From Candidatus Methanomethylophilaceae archaeon (GTDB taxonomy: Archaea > Thermoplasmatota > Thermoplasmata > Methanomassiliicoccales > Methanomethylophilaceae): a DNA stretch of 64,000 nt. The stretch is from assembly GCA_944320485.1 (NCBI GenBank), contig CALUHQ010000069.1, forward strand, positions 30,099 through 94,098, read 5' to 3'. The notes beneath the pieces are model-generated. The model was not told where the DNA came from. It did not search any database and was given only the letters and a program-made list of their open reading frames with translations. The position numbers were made by a program, and so were the translations under genes. Below are positions 24,806 to 34,100 of the stretch, in pieces (the first letter of the stretch is position 1; every line of letters starts with the position of its first letter).

Positions 24806-24815
24806 GGATAAAGAA
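24806..24815 (-). promoter_or_regulatory. TATA box for the 4Fe-4S protein
   Basis: ggataaagaa (ttctttatcc on the minus strand) lies about 25 bases upstream of ATG 24784, which supports that start over the longer reading to 24871. Confidence 0.5.
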
Positions 24816-24851
24816 TTAACGCTGTTAGGATAGGTTAAACCGATAGGCGGT

Positions 24852-26357
24852 TCACTGGCCGGGCCCGACATGGGAGATGATCATGCCCTCGACCACGATC
24901 GGTTCGTACTCCTCAGCGATCTCCAGTGCATGGGCCAGCTTGTCCTCGCGCTCCGCGTGAATCCTCATGAGGACGTCGCCCTCGGACACCTTGGAACCTA
25001 CCTTCCTCTCGACAAGTACTCCTGCGCCCTTGTCACCCGGCGCCCCGGCGGCCTTGGCCACCGAGACGACCGCGCTGTTGGAGATACGCCTCACGAACCC
25101 GGGACGGTCCGCTACGACCTCGGCCGTGTACATGCCGGGCACCATATCCTCCGAGCGGACGCACGGGTCCCCTCCCTGTGCCGCGACGATTGCGGCGAAC
25201 CTGGAGCGGGCCCTGCCGGACTCCAGTATGCGCCTGGCCTCCGCCGCCCCGTCGCGGGAACCGGCCAGGTCCAGGAGCGCCCCGGCGCAGATGCACGCCT
25301 TGTCGGCCACGTCCGCATATCCGGGGTCGCCCTCCAGGACGCGCATGCACTCCCTGGCCTCGAGTACCGGTCCGACGGCCCTCCCTAGCGGCTGCTCCGC
25401 GTACGTGACGATGCACTCCACCCTGATGCCCAGCGTGTGGCCCAGTTCGACGAGGTCCCTGGCGTACGACCTGGCCTCCTCGATGGTCCTGACCTTCGTC
25501 TCCGACCCGAGGGGGATGTCCATGACCAGGTCGGTGGCGCCCGCCGCAACCTTCTTGCTCATTATGGATGCCAGGAGCTGGGGCCTGGGGTCGATGCCCA
25601 GCGGGCGCTGGACTGTGATGAAGACGTCCCCGGCAGGACCCAGGTCGGTGGCACCCGTCCACGAGAACACGCCTCCCACATCGGAGGCTATGCGCCTCAC
25701 GTCGTCCGAGTCCAGGTCCACGTCGCAGAACGTCTCCACGAAGTCTGCGGTGCCGCAGGCGCTGCTGATGGCGCGGGAAGACAGCTTCGGTATGGTCAGG
25801 CCCGCCTCGGCGGCTATCGACACGACGATGGGGGTTATCTTGTTCCCCGGGACGCCCCCGAAGCTGTGGAAGTCGAACACGCGGACGTCGTCGAAGGATA
25901 TCCTGTCGCCGGTCTCCGCCATGGACCTGGCGTAGGCCGCTATCTCGTCGATGTCCATGCCTCTGATGTAGAGGGCTGTGAGCCAGGCGGCTATCTCGAT
26001 CCTGGACAGTCTGCCGGAGACGACGTCGTCCACCAGCTGCGAGATCTCCTCGGCGTCGAGGTGCCTGCCCTCCATCTTGTCGCGGATGCTCCTCACGGAG
26101 TCCGGGCTGTGGGATATCGCCACCTCCACGGGATCTCCCGGGGAAGCCGACGCGGCCTCCTGGACGGAATGCGGCAGGAGGATCCTCCCGGGGACGACCA
26201 ATGTGTCTGAGACGGACACTATGGCGACAGCCGACCCCTTGCCGGAAACCCTGACACGGTCGCCCTCGGAGACCCCGAGGACTTCGCAGTCGGTCTCGTG
26301 CATGAGGACGGTGGGTTCCGAGGTGTCGAGGTCGTAGTTGCCGGCTTCCAGGATCAT
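24852..26357 (-). CDS. AMP phosphorylase paralogue (DeoA-like)
   Basis: 501 residues, with the archaeal AMP phosphorylase architecture: an N-terminal domain of about 85 residues absent from bacterial thymidine phosphorylases, then the glycosyltransferase-like helical and phosphate-binding domains. Visible motifs are FDFHSFGGVPGNKITPIVVSIAA, SSRAISSACGTADFVET and SKKVAAGATDLVMDIP. The start is ATG 26357 after ggaggag. It is clearly homologous along its whole length to the copy in the RuBisCO operon (44901-46412). Since that copy sits with the pathway genes, this one may differ in base preference (CMP, UMP or AMP); sequence cannot tell. Confidence 0.9.
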   Translation of the reverse strand: MILEAGNYDLDTSEPTVLMHETDCEVLGVSEGDRVRVSGKGSAVAIVSVSDTLVVPGRILLPHSVQEAASASPGDPVEVAISHSPDSVRSIRDKMEGRHLDAEEISQLVDDVVSGRLSRIEIAAWLTALYIRGMDIDEIAAYARSMAETGDRISFDDVRVFDFHSFGGVPGNKITPIVVSIAAEAGLTIPKLSSRAISSACGTADFVETFCDVDLDSDDVRRIASDVGGVFSWTGATDLGPAGDVFITVQRPLGIDPRPQLLASIMSKKVAAGATDLVMDIPLGSETKVRTIEEARSYARDLVELGHTLGIRVECIVTYAEQPLGRAVGPVLEARECMRVLEGDPGYADVADKACICAGALLDLAGSRDGAAEARRILESGRARSRFAAIVAAQGGDPCVRSEDMVPGMYTAEVVADRPGFVRRISNSAVVSVAKAAGAPGDKGAGVLVERKVGSKVSEGDVLMRIHAEREDKLAHALEIAEEYEPIVVEGMIISHVGPGQ

Positions 26358-26402
26358 GTGGGCTCCTCCGCAGAACGGACTCCATGGCGGTCGGTCCGGT
26401 GC

Positions 26403-27221
26403 TCAGAACCGGAAGACCCCTAGTATGAACGACACGAGCGCGATGACCATGGCCAGCTTGGCGTACTTCTGGGCCCTGTGGGGGTCCTTGAACACCACGG
26501 CCGCGCAGTACAGGAACACGGCATCGGCGGCCACGACTGTGTAGTAGAGGGGGCCGTAGCTGTTCCAGACCATCGGGGCGACGCTGAGCACAGGGCCGGC
26601 GACGAAGAACACGCAGGCCAGCGCGGCAGCGTTCCTGGTGCCGATTCTCATCGGGAGGGTGAGCCTCCCCTCGTCGGAGTCCATGTCCTCGATGTCCTTG
26701 GAGATCTCCCTGCCGACGGACACCAGCATGGCCATCAGCGCGATCACGACGTTGTCGGCCATGTCGCCGACGACCGCCCCTCCGAGCAGGAACATCATCC
26801 CCGTGAGGACGGCGATGGTCACGTTCCCGACGAAGCCCCTCTGCTTGAGGGCCACCTCGTAGGCGACCATCAGCACGCATGCCACCACGACAACCGCGAT
26901 GCACTCCAGGTCGACGGTCAGGAACGACACCACCACGGACCCGCCCAGCATCAGCAGGGCGACGTGCAGTGCCGTCCTCCTCTCCATCCTGCCGGACGGT
27001 ATGGGGCGTTCGGGATGAGCGGTCTTGTCGATCTCGAAGTCGATGTAGTCGTTGAGGGAGTTGCCCCCGCAAATGAACATGAAGACCACCACGGCGGATA
27101 TCAGGAGGTTGAGCCACTGGTCGACCATGTCTGTCCCTGCGGCCATGAACGACGCCACGGTGACGCCGACGATGCCCATTACGGCGTTGCCCGTCCTGAA
27201 TAGCTGGAGGTACTTGTTCAC
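26403..27221 (-). CDS. UbiA prenyltransferase (digeranylgeranylglyceryl phosphate synthase type)
   Basis: 272 residues with about eight or nine hydrophobic helices. The first Asp-rich motif is NSLNDYIDFEIDKTAHPERPIPSGRM (about 54-79) and the second is SVGREISKDIEDMDSDEGRLTLP. In Archaea the main UbiA homologue adds the second geranylgeranyl chain to make the ether-lipid core, and the PERPIPSG sequence fits that group. The next gene towards higher coordinates, divergent, is a polyprenol-kinase-like protein. Menaquinone-type activity cannot be excluded. Confidence 0.88.
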   Translation of the reverse strand: MNKYLQLFRTGNAVMGIVGVTVASFMAAGTDMVDQWLNLLISAVVVFMFICGGNSLNDYIDFEIDKTAHPERPIPSGRMERRTALHVALLMLGGSVVVSFLTVDLECIAVVVVACVLMVAYEVALKQRGFVGNVTIAVLTGMMFLLGGAVVGDMADNVVIALMAMLVSVGREISKDIEDMDSDEGRLTLPMRIGTRNAAALACVFFVAGPVLSVAPMVWNSYGPLYYTVVAADAVFLYCAAVVFKDPHRAQKYAKLAMVIALVSFILGVFRF

Positions 27222-27309
27222 GCGGTGCCATGATTCTGCAGGTATTTGATTGTTCGATTCCGGCCAGATGGTTTTTTGTGCGTCACGTCCATAGCGTCGC
27301 AGGGAGCCA

Positions 27310-28011
27310 TTGCTAACACAGGACTACATCGGTCTGGCACTTGTCTACGCCATCATCGCATCGTCCCTGCTCGTCGCCCTCGCGATGGAGCGCAGGGGTT
27401 CGCAGAGGGATGTACGCAAGGTGGTCCACATAGGCGTCGGACTCTTCGTGTTCGTGTGGTGGATGTTCTCCGAGAACTGGATAATGCTGGTGTTCTTCAC
27501 GGTCCCGTTCGCGGTGATACTGTTCGTGGCGATGTTCAGGGACAACGCCATCTCGAACTCCAAGCTGGGGGACCTGGCCAACAACAGGGGCCACAGGACC
27601 GGGCTGTTCCTGTACGCGGTGACCATCACGATACTGGTCGCGTTCCTCTGGGACCACTGGACCGCGGCCACCATAGGGGTGGTGGCCATGACGTTCGGGG
27701 ACGGCATGGGGAGCGTCATCGGCAAGAGGTACGGGGCGCACAGGGCGTCCAACGGCAAGTCGGTCGAGGGGTCCGTGGGGGTCTTCGCAGCCACGGCTGT
27801 CATGTCCGCAGTGATAATCCTGTTCTACGGCTGGCTCACCTCTTCCGGCTACTACCCGTCCGGCGACAGCGTGGCCATCGTCCCGGTCTGGGCGGTCTCA
27901 GTCATCGCGGGCGCGCTGGCGACCATCCTGGAGGCGATCTGCCCCGGACAGTACGACAACATCGTGACACCGCTGGTCGTGTCATCGGCCATGGTCCTGC
28001 TGGGGCTCTGA
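27310..28011 (+). CDS. Dolichol/phytol kinase-like membrane protein (SEC59/DGK1/VTE5 family)
   Basis: 233 residues with six or seven transmembrane segments. Family signatures are RKVVHIGVGLFVFVWW (about 36-51), FGDGMGSVIGKRYGAHRASNGKSVEGSVG (about 133-161) and the C-terminal ATILEAICPGQYDNIVTPL. Members phosphorylate polyprenols or diacylglycerol with CTP. The start appears to be TTG 27310 with aggga just upstream; no ATG is available nearby. It is probably an isoprenoid-lipid enzyme, next to UbiA, and is followed after 4 bases by a P-loop kinase. Confidence 0.82.
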   Translation: MLTQDYIGLALVYAIIASSLLVALAMERRGSQRDVRKVVHIGVGLFVFVWWMFSENWIMLVFFTVPFAVILFVAMFRDNAISNSKLGDLANNRGHRTGLFLYAVTITILVAFLWDHWTAATIGVVAMTFGDGMGSVIGKRYGAHRASNGKSVEGSVGVFAATAVMSAVIILFYGWLTSSGYYPSGDSVAIVPVWAVSVIAGALATILEAICPGQYDNIVTPLVVSSAMVLLGL

Positions 28012-28015
28012 TACC

Positions 28016-28591
28016 ATGGCGTGGTACGTGGTCGACGGGATGGACGGGTCCGGCAAGAGCACCGTCGCCGGCATCCTGAAGGGGGAGCTGGAGGCCAGGG
28101 GGAGGTCGGTGCTGGTCATAGCGCATCCGAACCGCGACACCATGGTGGGACGGATGGAGCTGCGCTTCCTCAGAGGGGACGGCAGGCTCGACGTCATCAT
28201 GTCCACCATCCTGTACGTGGCGGACGTCCTGCATTCGCTGCGCGTGATGCGCGGGCGGAAGGGCAGGGGATACGACGACGTGATCTTCGTGAGGTACATC
28301 ATGGCCGTCGCCTACCTTCCGGACAGGATGTGCGACCGCGCCTACGGGGCGATCTCCCGTATCCTGCCCATGCCGGACACGAAGGTCCTGGTGGACGTCG
28401 ATCCGCAGATTGCGATGGGGCGCATCTTCGACCGCGGGGAGGACCTGGAGGTTTTCGAGACGGTGGAGAGACTGTCCGCCGTGAGGGCGAGGATGCTCCG
28501 TCTGTCCGAGGGATGGGAGGTCATCGACAACGGTTCCTCCCCGGATGACCTGTCCGAACCGGTCCGCGGCATCGTTGGAAGGACGCCGTGA
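28016..28591 (+). CDS. P-loop kinase, thymidylate kinase-like
   Basis: 191 residues. Walker A is GMDGSGKST (residues 8-16), in the thymidylate-kinase form, and a lid-like IFDRGEDLEVFETVERLSAVRARML occurs near residue 140. The usual DRY/DRF motif of dTMP kinases appears only as VRYIMAVAYLPDR, so substrate assignment is uncertain. It may be a dTMP kinase or a related nucleoside or lipid-linked kinase. It is translated together with the polyprenol-kinase-like gene 4 bases upstream. Confidence 0.75.
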   Translation: MAWYVVDGMDGSGKSTVAGILKGELEARGRSVLVIAHPNRDTMVGRMELRFLRGDGRLDVIMSTILYVADVLHSLRVMRGRKGRGYDDVIFVRYIMAVAYLPDRMCDRAYGAISRILPMPDTKVLVDVDPQIAMGRIFDRGEDLEVFETVERLSAVRARMLRLSEGWEVIDNGSSPDDLSEPVRGIVGRTP

Positions 28592-28603
28592 TGCGTTCGA
28601 TCC

Positions 28604-29311
28604 TCAGATGGGTTCGTGCGGGCACAGGTCCCCGCAGTCCGCCGGGACCATCTCCGGCACGTCGCCGAACATGGCGACCTTGTCGCCGCAGCACGCCACG
28701 CACCCCTTGACACCGGGCCTCGAGCCTATGTCCTCCACGGCCCTTCCCATGGATGCCTCGTCTTTCACCAGGTTCCCCAGGGCGGTGGCGCAGCAGTCTG
28801 CCAGGATGACGTCGTCCGAGAACACGGTGCTGATGCTGCTGGCGCCGAGGGACACCGAGGGCCCCACGGTGCGGGACGAGGAGCAGATCCCGGTGATGGA
28901 GTCGGACGATACCGAGAACGCCAGGTCCCTGAACACCGGGTGATCCGCATAGACCCCGACCAGCCTGGGCTCGGGCGAGAGGAACGCTATGTCGCCGCCG
29001 TTCTCCACGACCGCATGGGACGATCCCAGTTCCACAAGTCTCTCAGCTATGTGGACGGCAACCGCGCCGGCCACCCCCGCCATCGGCCCGACGCCGGCGA
29101 CGACGGACGCATCGCACATGCGCCTCACAAGGTCCTCGTCACCGGGGGACGCGGGGTACGGGTCGTAGGTGATGCCGAAGAACGGGTCCTCCGAGATCCT
29201 CGACTCTATCGAGTAGCGCGCCTCCATGAGCGCGTCGAACGCCGCGTCCCGGAGGCCGTCGTCGCACACGACGGTGAGGATGCTCTCCCTGTAAGAGAGG
29301 TTGAACCTCAT
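28604..29311 (-). CDS. UPF0280 (COG2122) family protein, homocysteine/sulfur pathway
   Basis: 235 residues. The N-terminus MRFNLSYRESILTVVCDD and the ApbE-like core GVGPMAGVAGAVAVHIAERL...AVVENGGDIAF are typical of UPF0280. A cysteine-rich C-terminus (GCVACCGDKVAMFG...CGDLCPHEP) follows. In Methanosarcina a COG2122 protein is linked to sulfide use in homocysteine synthesis together with the COG1900 and NIL-ferredoxin proteins (established knowledge). Here the three genes are consecutive, overlapping (start 29311, previous stop 29308) and co-oriented. Confidence 0.87.
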   Translation of the reverse strand: MRFNLSYRESILTVVCDDGLRDAAFDALMEARYSIESRISEDPFFGITYDPYPASPGDEDLVRRMCDASVVAGVGPMAGVAGAVAVHIAERLVELGSSHAVVENGGDIAFLSPEPRLVGVYADHPVFRDLAFSVSSDSITGICSSSRTVGPSVSLGASSISTVFSDDVILADCCATALGNLVKDEASMGRAVEDIGSRPGVKGCVACCGDKVAMFGDVPEMVPADCGDLCPHEPI

Positions 29312-29715
29312 AGCTCGAGCTGGATCGCCTTCACCGAACAGGCGTTGATGCAGGCCCCGCAGGCGATGCAGGTGGTGGTGTTGAGCTTGACCTCCATCGT
29401 GTCCGGCTGGTGGTAGATGGACCTGGTGGGGCATAGGGATACACACGCACCGCAGCTCCAGCACCTCTCGTAGTCGTGGAAGATGTGGCCGCTGAGCTCC
29501 CTGACCTTGAACCCGATCTCGCGGATGCGGGCGATCCCCCTGATCATGTCGTCCTTGTCGCCGACGAGGCTGAGGAGCATGAACCCGTGGCCGTCCCCGC
29601 CGATGTCGGCCCTCAGGACGTTGGGCTTGAGGTTGAACTCGGACACCAGGGTATAGGTGACCGACTCGAGGACGTTGCTCTCGTCGAAATCTATCCTGAA
29701 CTTCTTCTCGACCAT
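29308..29715 (-). CDS. NIL-domain 2[4Fe-4S] ferredoxin for homocysteine biosynthesis
   Basis: 135 residues. The N-terminal NIL domain (about 1-75) is followed by two ferredoxin motifs, CWSCGACVSLCP and CIACGACINACS. It corresponds to the ferredoxin partner (MA1822-type) that with the DUF39 protein reduces sulfur during homocysteine formation from aspartate semialdehyde in methanogens. It lies 1 base from the DUF39 gene and overlaps the UPF0280 gene by 4 bases. Confidence 0.9.
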   Translation of the reverse strand: MVEKKFRIDFDESNVLESVTYTLVSEFNLKPNVLRADIGGDGHGFMLLSLVGDKDDMIRGIARIREIGFKVRELSGHIFHDYERCWSCGACVSLCPTRSIYHQPDTMEVKLNTTTCIACGACINACSVKAIQLEL

Positions 29716-29716
29716 C

Positions 29717-30898
29717 TCACATCCCCCTCTCGAGAAGCGGTTTGACCCTGCCCTCTCTGGGCAGCGGTATGCAGGGCTGGTTCAGCAGGAACTCGCCGTG
29801 CTCGATCCAGTCCTTGAGCTGATCGGCCACCTTCCTGGCCCCGGCCAGCGACGACATGGACGATGTCCTGATCTTCCTGCCCTGGTACTCGATGCTGCCG
29901 GAGCGGAGGTCCGCGTAGGTGTAGCGCTGCATGCACTGCCTGTTGGACGGGAGGCTGTAGTCGACCATCTCCGCGTAGATCTCCTCGTCGGATATGGCGC
30001 ACCTCCTCATGACGTCGGCGTTCAGGACGGGTATCGGGACGCCTATGCCGATGGCCAGGGATATGCCGTAGCCGGTGATGTCCAGTCCCCTGACGTACTT
30101 GGCGTCCATCTGCTTCATGTCGCCGATGACGGCCAGCGTCCTGGAGCCCTTCACGGGGATTCCGTTGACCTCCTCGGACGTGGTGTTGAACTGGGTCCCC
30201 TGCCATGCGACGTAGCCCTCGCCGCCGGCCAGGAAGATCCTGGTGCCGATGCCGATGGTGTCCAGGTGGGGGTCGTTCATCAGCGGGGACAGGGCCCCGG
30301 CCGAGCTGTAGGTGGCGTTCTTCATGTTGGGGAGGAGCTTGCCCATGTACGTGTACAGGGTCCTGTTGGACGTGTTGGTGGCGACGCTGTAGTTCTGGTA
30401 CATGTTGCGGGGGTTGTACAGGTACGCCTCGTTGATGTCGTCCAGCGAGATGTAGGTGTCTATGCTCTTTCTGACGTAGCAGTCCGTGCCCGGGCCCCAT
30501 GCCTGGAGGCGGACCTTCTTGCCGGCGATGAGGTCCTCGATGACGTGCGCCCCGCCGTATCCGGTGCCGGGCGGGTCGATGAGGGACGTCGCACCGATGT
30601 AGGTGTCCACGGCGGCGAGCCCGCCGTAGGCCTCGACGTTGTTGAGCCTGATTCCCGTCATCCTTATCGGCGGGTCGGCGTGCCCGAAGTTGAGGAAGGC
30701 CCCCGACGAGCACATGGCTCCGAAGGTTCCTGTGGTGACAACGTCGACCTCCTCGGCCGCCTTTTCGGCCCCTTTCCTCCTGACGAGGTCCACGACCTCC
30801 TCCGCTGTCAGGACGACGGCCTTGCCGGAACGGATCCTCTCATTGATCTCATCGTAAGTCTTGGTCAAGTTCCCTCGCTCCCGTATCGATTTGAACAA
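29717..30898 (-). CDS. Homocysteine biosynthesis protein (DUF39/HcyBio, COG1900)
   Basis: 393 residues. It matches the HcyBio/DUF39 family, which converts aspartate semialdehyde and sulfide to homocysteine in methanogens. Two cysteines stand out: Cys63 in FGAMCSSGAFLNFGH and Cys140 in GPGTDCYVRKSI. They are 77 residues apart, the spacing of the two catalytic cysteines described for the Methanosarcina protein. No CBS domains are attached. It is the first gene of a three-gene operon. A TATA-like aatattactatagg lies about 40-58 bases upstream of ATG 30898. Confidence 0.92.
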   Translation of the reverse strand: MFKSIRERGNLTKTYDEINERIRSGKAVVLTAEEVVDLVRRKGAEKAAEEVDVVTTGTFGAMCSSGAFLNFGHADPPIRMTGIRLNNVEAYGGLAAVDTYIGATSLIDPPGTGYGGAHVIEDLIAGKKVRLQAWGPGTDCYVRKSIDTYISLDDINEAYLYNPRNMYQNYSVATNTSNRTLYTYMGKLLPNMKNATYSSAGALSPLMNDPHLDTIGIGTRIFLAGGEGYVAWQGTQFNTTSEEVNGIPVKGSRTLAVIGDMKQMDAKYVRGLDITGYGISLAIGIGVPIPVLNADVMRRCAISDEEIYAEMVDYSLPSNRQCMQRYTYADLRSGSIEYQGRKIRTSSMSSLAGARKVADQLKDWIEHGEFLLNQPCIPLPREGRVKPLLERGM

Positions 30899-31114
30899 CG
30901 TGCACTGCTATTCCTGGTAGATAATTGTTGGTCCCAGAAATATTCCTATAGTAATATTTTGAGGGGGTTCGAAGGAAGATGTGTTGCGGAGCTTGACTGT
31001 AGAGATCAGGGTTATTTCTGATTCAAACCAATCAATCGTTGTCTGGGTGGTTTGTCTCAGGCATGTTTAATAGGACATCATCCATTATGCACTTAAGACA
31101 CTAAAGTATGTCAC

Positions 31115-31125
31115 GGGGGGGGGGG
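31115..31125 (+). repeat. Run of 11 G upstream of the surface protein gene
   Basis: An uninterrupted G11 tract lies 49 bases before the start codon at 31175. Such tracts change length by slipped-strand mispairing and are used as phase-variation switches of surface genes in bacteria. The location between promoter-like AT sequence and the gene suits transcriptional switching; this is inference. Confidence 0.6.
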
Positions 31126-31144
31126 ATTCAGGCTCTTTTCGGTC

Positions 31145-31174
31145 TTTCCCTCCCGTCCTCCGTATGGAGGGAAA
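31145..31174 (+). promoter_or_regulatory. Hairpin covering the ribosome binding site of the surface protein
   Basis: tttccctcc (31145-31153) and ggagggaaa (31166-31174) form a perfect 9-bp stem with a 12-base loop. The right arm contains the Shine-Dalgarno ggagg and runs up to the ATG at 31175. In the folded state the site would be hidden, so a translation control by unfolding, protein binding or temperature is plausible. Confidence 0.6.
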
Positions 31175-34100
31175 ATGAACAATCTGACTAAGATGGCGGC
31201 AATAGTAGCAGTGATTGTCGTCGTGTTTGGATGTGTGGTACTAGTATCGAATGATTCTGAAGCCACCTCATACTATGTTGGCGGTTCTGGAGCTAGCGAT
31301 ACAAATTCAGGAAGCGAAGACGCTCCTTTTGAGACATTTGAGAAAGCAATAGCAGGTGTAAAAAAGAACGACATCATTTATTTGAATGAGGATGTCACCA
31401 CCTCTCCTGTATCTATCAATGTCAGGATGACCTTGAATTTGAATGGTCATACTCTGACGATAGTGGAAGGAGACAGTGATTCTGAGTTGGGAATTCAGAT
31501 TAGCTATTCAGGTACTTCCTCTCCAGCATATATCAGAAACGGAACGATTATTGATGATCGTGGAAGTGCATCGGGGGTTGCTAATAAGACCGCCGTGGAA
31601 GTCCATGGTGTAGGATCCAAACTTACTCTATCGGATGTCACCATCAAGAGTTACGGTTCTGACGGAGACGGTTACAACTACGCCGTTCGTGTAAATGATG
31701 GAGCTACTCTCACTCTTAACAGTGGTTCTACAGTGACCGAAATGATTCCGGATCATGATACGGATTATGGTGTCGTCGGAATAGCGATCAAAGGAAATGG
31801 AACCGAAGATGTGACAACGCTCGTTGTTAACAACGGCGTTACCATCGACACCGGGGCTTTTGCCATCGCGGGTAATGGCACCTATCACAACACATCCATT
31901 ACTATCAACGGAGGAACCATAACAAGTGATTCACAGGCAATATATCATCCACAGAACGGAGACCTTTTGATAGTGGGCAGTCCCACAATCACAGGGGAAA
32001 CCGGAATCGAGATGCGTTCCGGCAATCTCACGATCACAGGTAACCCCATAATCAAAGCTACAGGTGAATTCAAATGCGAGCCCAACGGCAACGGGAGCAC
32101 TACCAGTGGAGTGGCTGTTGCCATTGTTCAGCATACGACTCAGCAGAACATCAATGTGAGCATCTCCGGAGGAACCTACGATGGAGTGCATTCACTGTAT
32201 CAGAATAACCCACAGGGCAATCCCTCACCCTCGCTCAGCGGCATAAAGATTGACGTCACAGGCGGAACGTTCTCCGGTACCGACAGTGCGGTCAAGTTCG
32301 AGAACTACAGTGATATGACAGACAGTCATATCAGAGGTGGATCCTTCGCAGACAACAGTGCGACATCCTATATGCCTACCGATTTCAAGCTAGAACAGAT
32401 TGACGGTTCGTATTATCCAACGAGTTCTGAGACGGATTCGGTTGCAAAGATCGATAATATGAATTTCGCATCGATCGAAACAGCCATTTTGGCTGGAAAG
32501 GGGAAGACTATCATTCTTCTGGATAACATAGAACAGAGTTCTGCCTTAACTCTCGAGGATGGAGAATACACCATCAATCTCAACGGACACAACATATCCT
32601 TCGAGAATGTTCTCTTCACCATAGCAGAGAATGCCAAGCTCACAGTTAAGGACGAACCTGAAGACGGTACGTCCACGGAGACAGGGTACCTTTCGGGATC
32701 CAAGAACTATTTCCTGACCGTCGATGGAGACCTTAATCTCCAGAGTGGGAAGATTGTGGGAACCAGCAGCTACTCTCTTAAGATAGGTGCTTCTGCCACT
32801 CTCGATATGACCGGGGGGACGATTGAGGATGGAAGTTCCAATGCCATCTATCTGTCTGGAACCGCCAACATATCCGGTGGAACGGTTGGCAAGATCTACT
32901 TCGTCAACAGCAAAGCCGTGCTGAACATTGGAACTTCTGAATCCACCAGTGGCCCCACTATCGAAAGCATCAGACCTGCCGAAGGAACGGTGCATTTCTA
33001 TTATGGTACTGTCGGAAGCGTTACCAGTGCATTCGGTTCAGAATCCACATTCACATCGAACGGGATATTCACAAGCGAAGTATCCGGAAAATACATTCCC
33101 CAGGGATTCGTTCTCCGTGAGTCCTCAACCTCCAATCAATACTACATAGACAGGATGACCGAAACCGATGCTGCGGCCAAGATCGTCCGTCCGGGACTAT
33201 CCGAACCCCTCCTCTCAACAATAGATAGTGCGGCATCGGCCGTCACCAACGGAGATACACTCGTACTCCTGGATGATTTCGATGACACTCTGATTGTGAA
33301 GATATACGATGGAACCATCGATCTCAACGGATATAATGTCAGTGCAACCGGGGCAGATGACGACTACGGCATAGAGATCGGACCCGATTATGGAACGGAG
33401 TACGTCAAGGGTAGTGTCTCTCTTGTGAACAACGGGACTTCCAAATCCACCATCACCTCCAAGACTCCATTGTACACAAAAAGTGGGGATTCCACCAAGT
33501 ATCTGGATGTGGAGATAGGAGACAACATCGAGTTCACATCCACGGACAACTCCGGACTTATCGAACTCGGAACGTCTGCCCGTCTCATTCACACGGATGC
33601 TGCTGTGTCCATGATCGACAACGGTGTCTTCAAATCCACAACAGGTGGAGTGGACTACATCTACGGTACCGCCGCAGCTGCGATGAAGGCCAGTGATGAT
33701 AATAAGGCAGAGTTGCTCGGCGATTATGTCGGAAACATAGCACTCAACTCACCAGGATCATACGAGTTGGATCTCGGCGGACACACCGTGACATACACAA
33801 TCACCATAGATACTAAAAATGAGAAAAACAACGTCAAGGCAGCCATTCAGATAACATCTGATGATACATCTCTGACTGTCACCAACGGAACAATTTCCAC
33901 CAATGCCTACGGCGCATTCCCCGGAATGTCCTCTAGCGGTGTTGGGGAGAACATCCCGAACGATAACATTGATTTGACTCTCGAAAACGTCACACTCACA
34001 TCTGAGTACGATTTCGGCATCTACAGCAACGGGACCTGTACGAACATCGATGTGAAGGTAATTTCCAGCAAGATCGAATGCAAGGATGCCAACGGAGTCG

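Noticed and set aside
24785..24871. Longer N-terminus of the 4Fe-4S protein
   Set aside because: The extension is low-quality sequence that crosses the TATA box; the shorter start fits a leaderless transcript.
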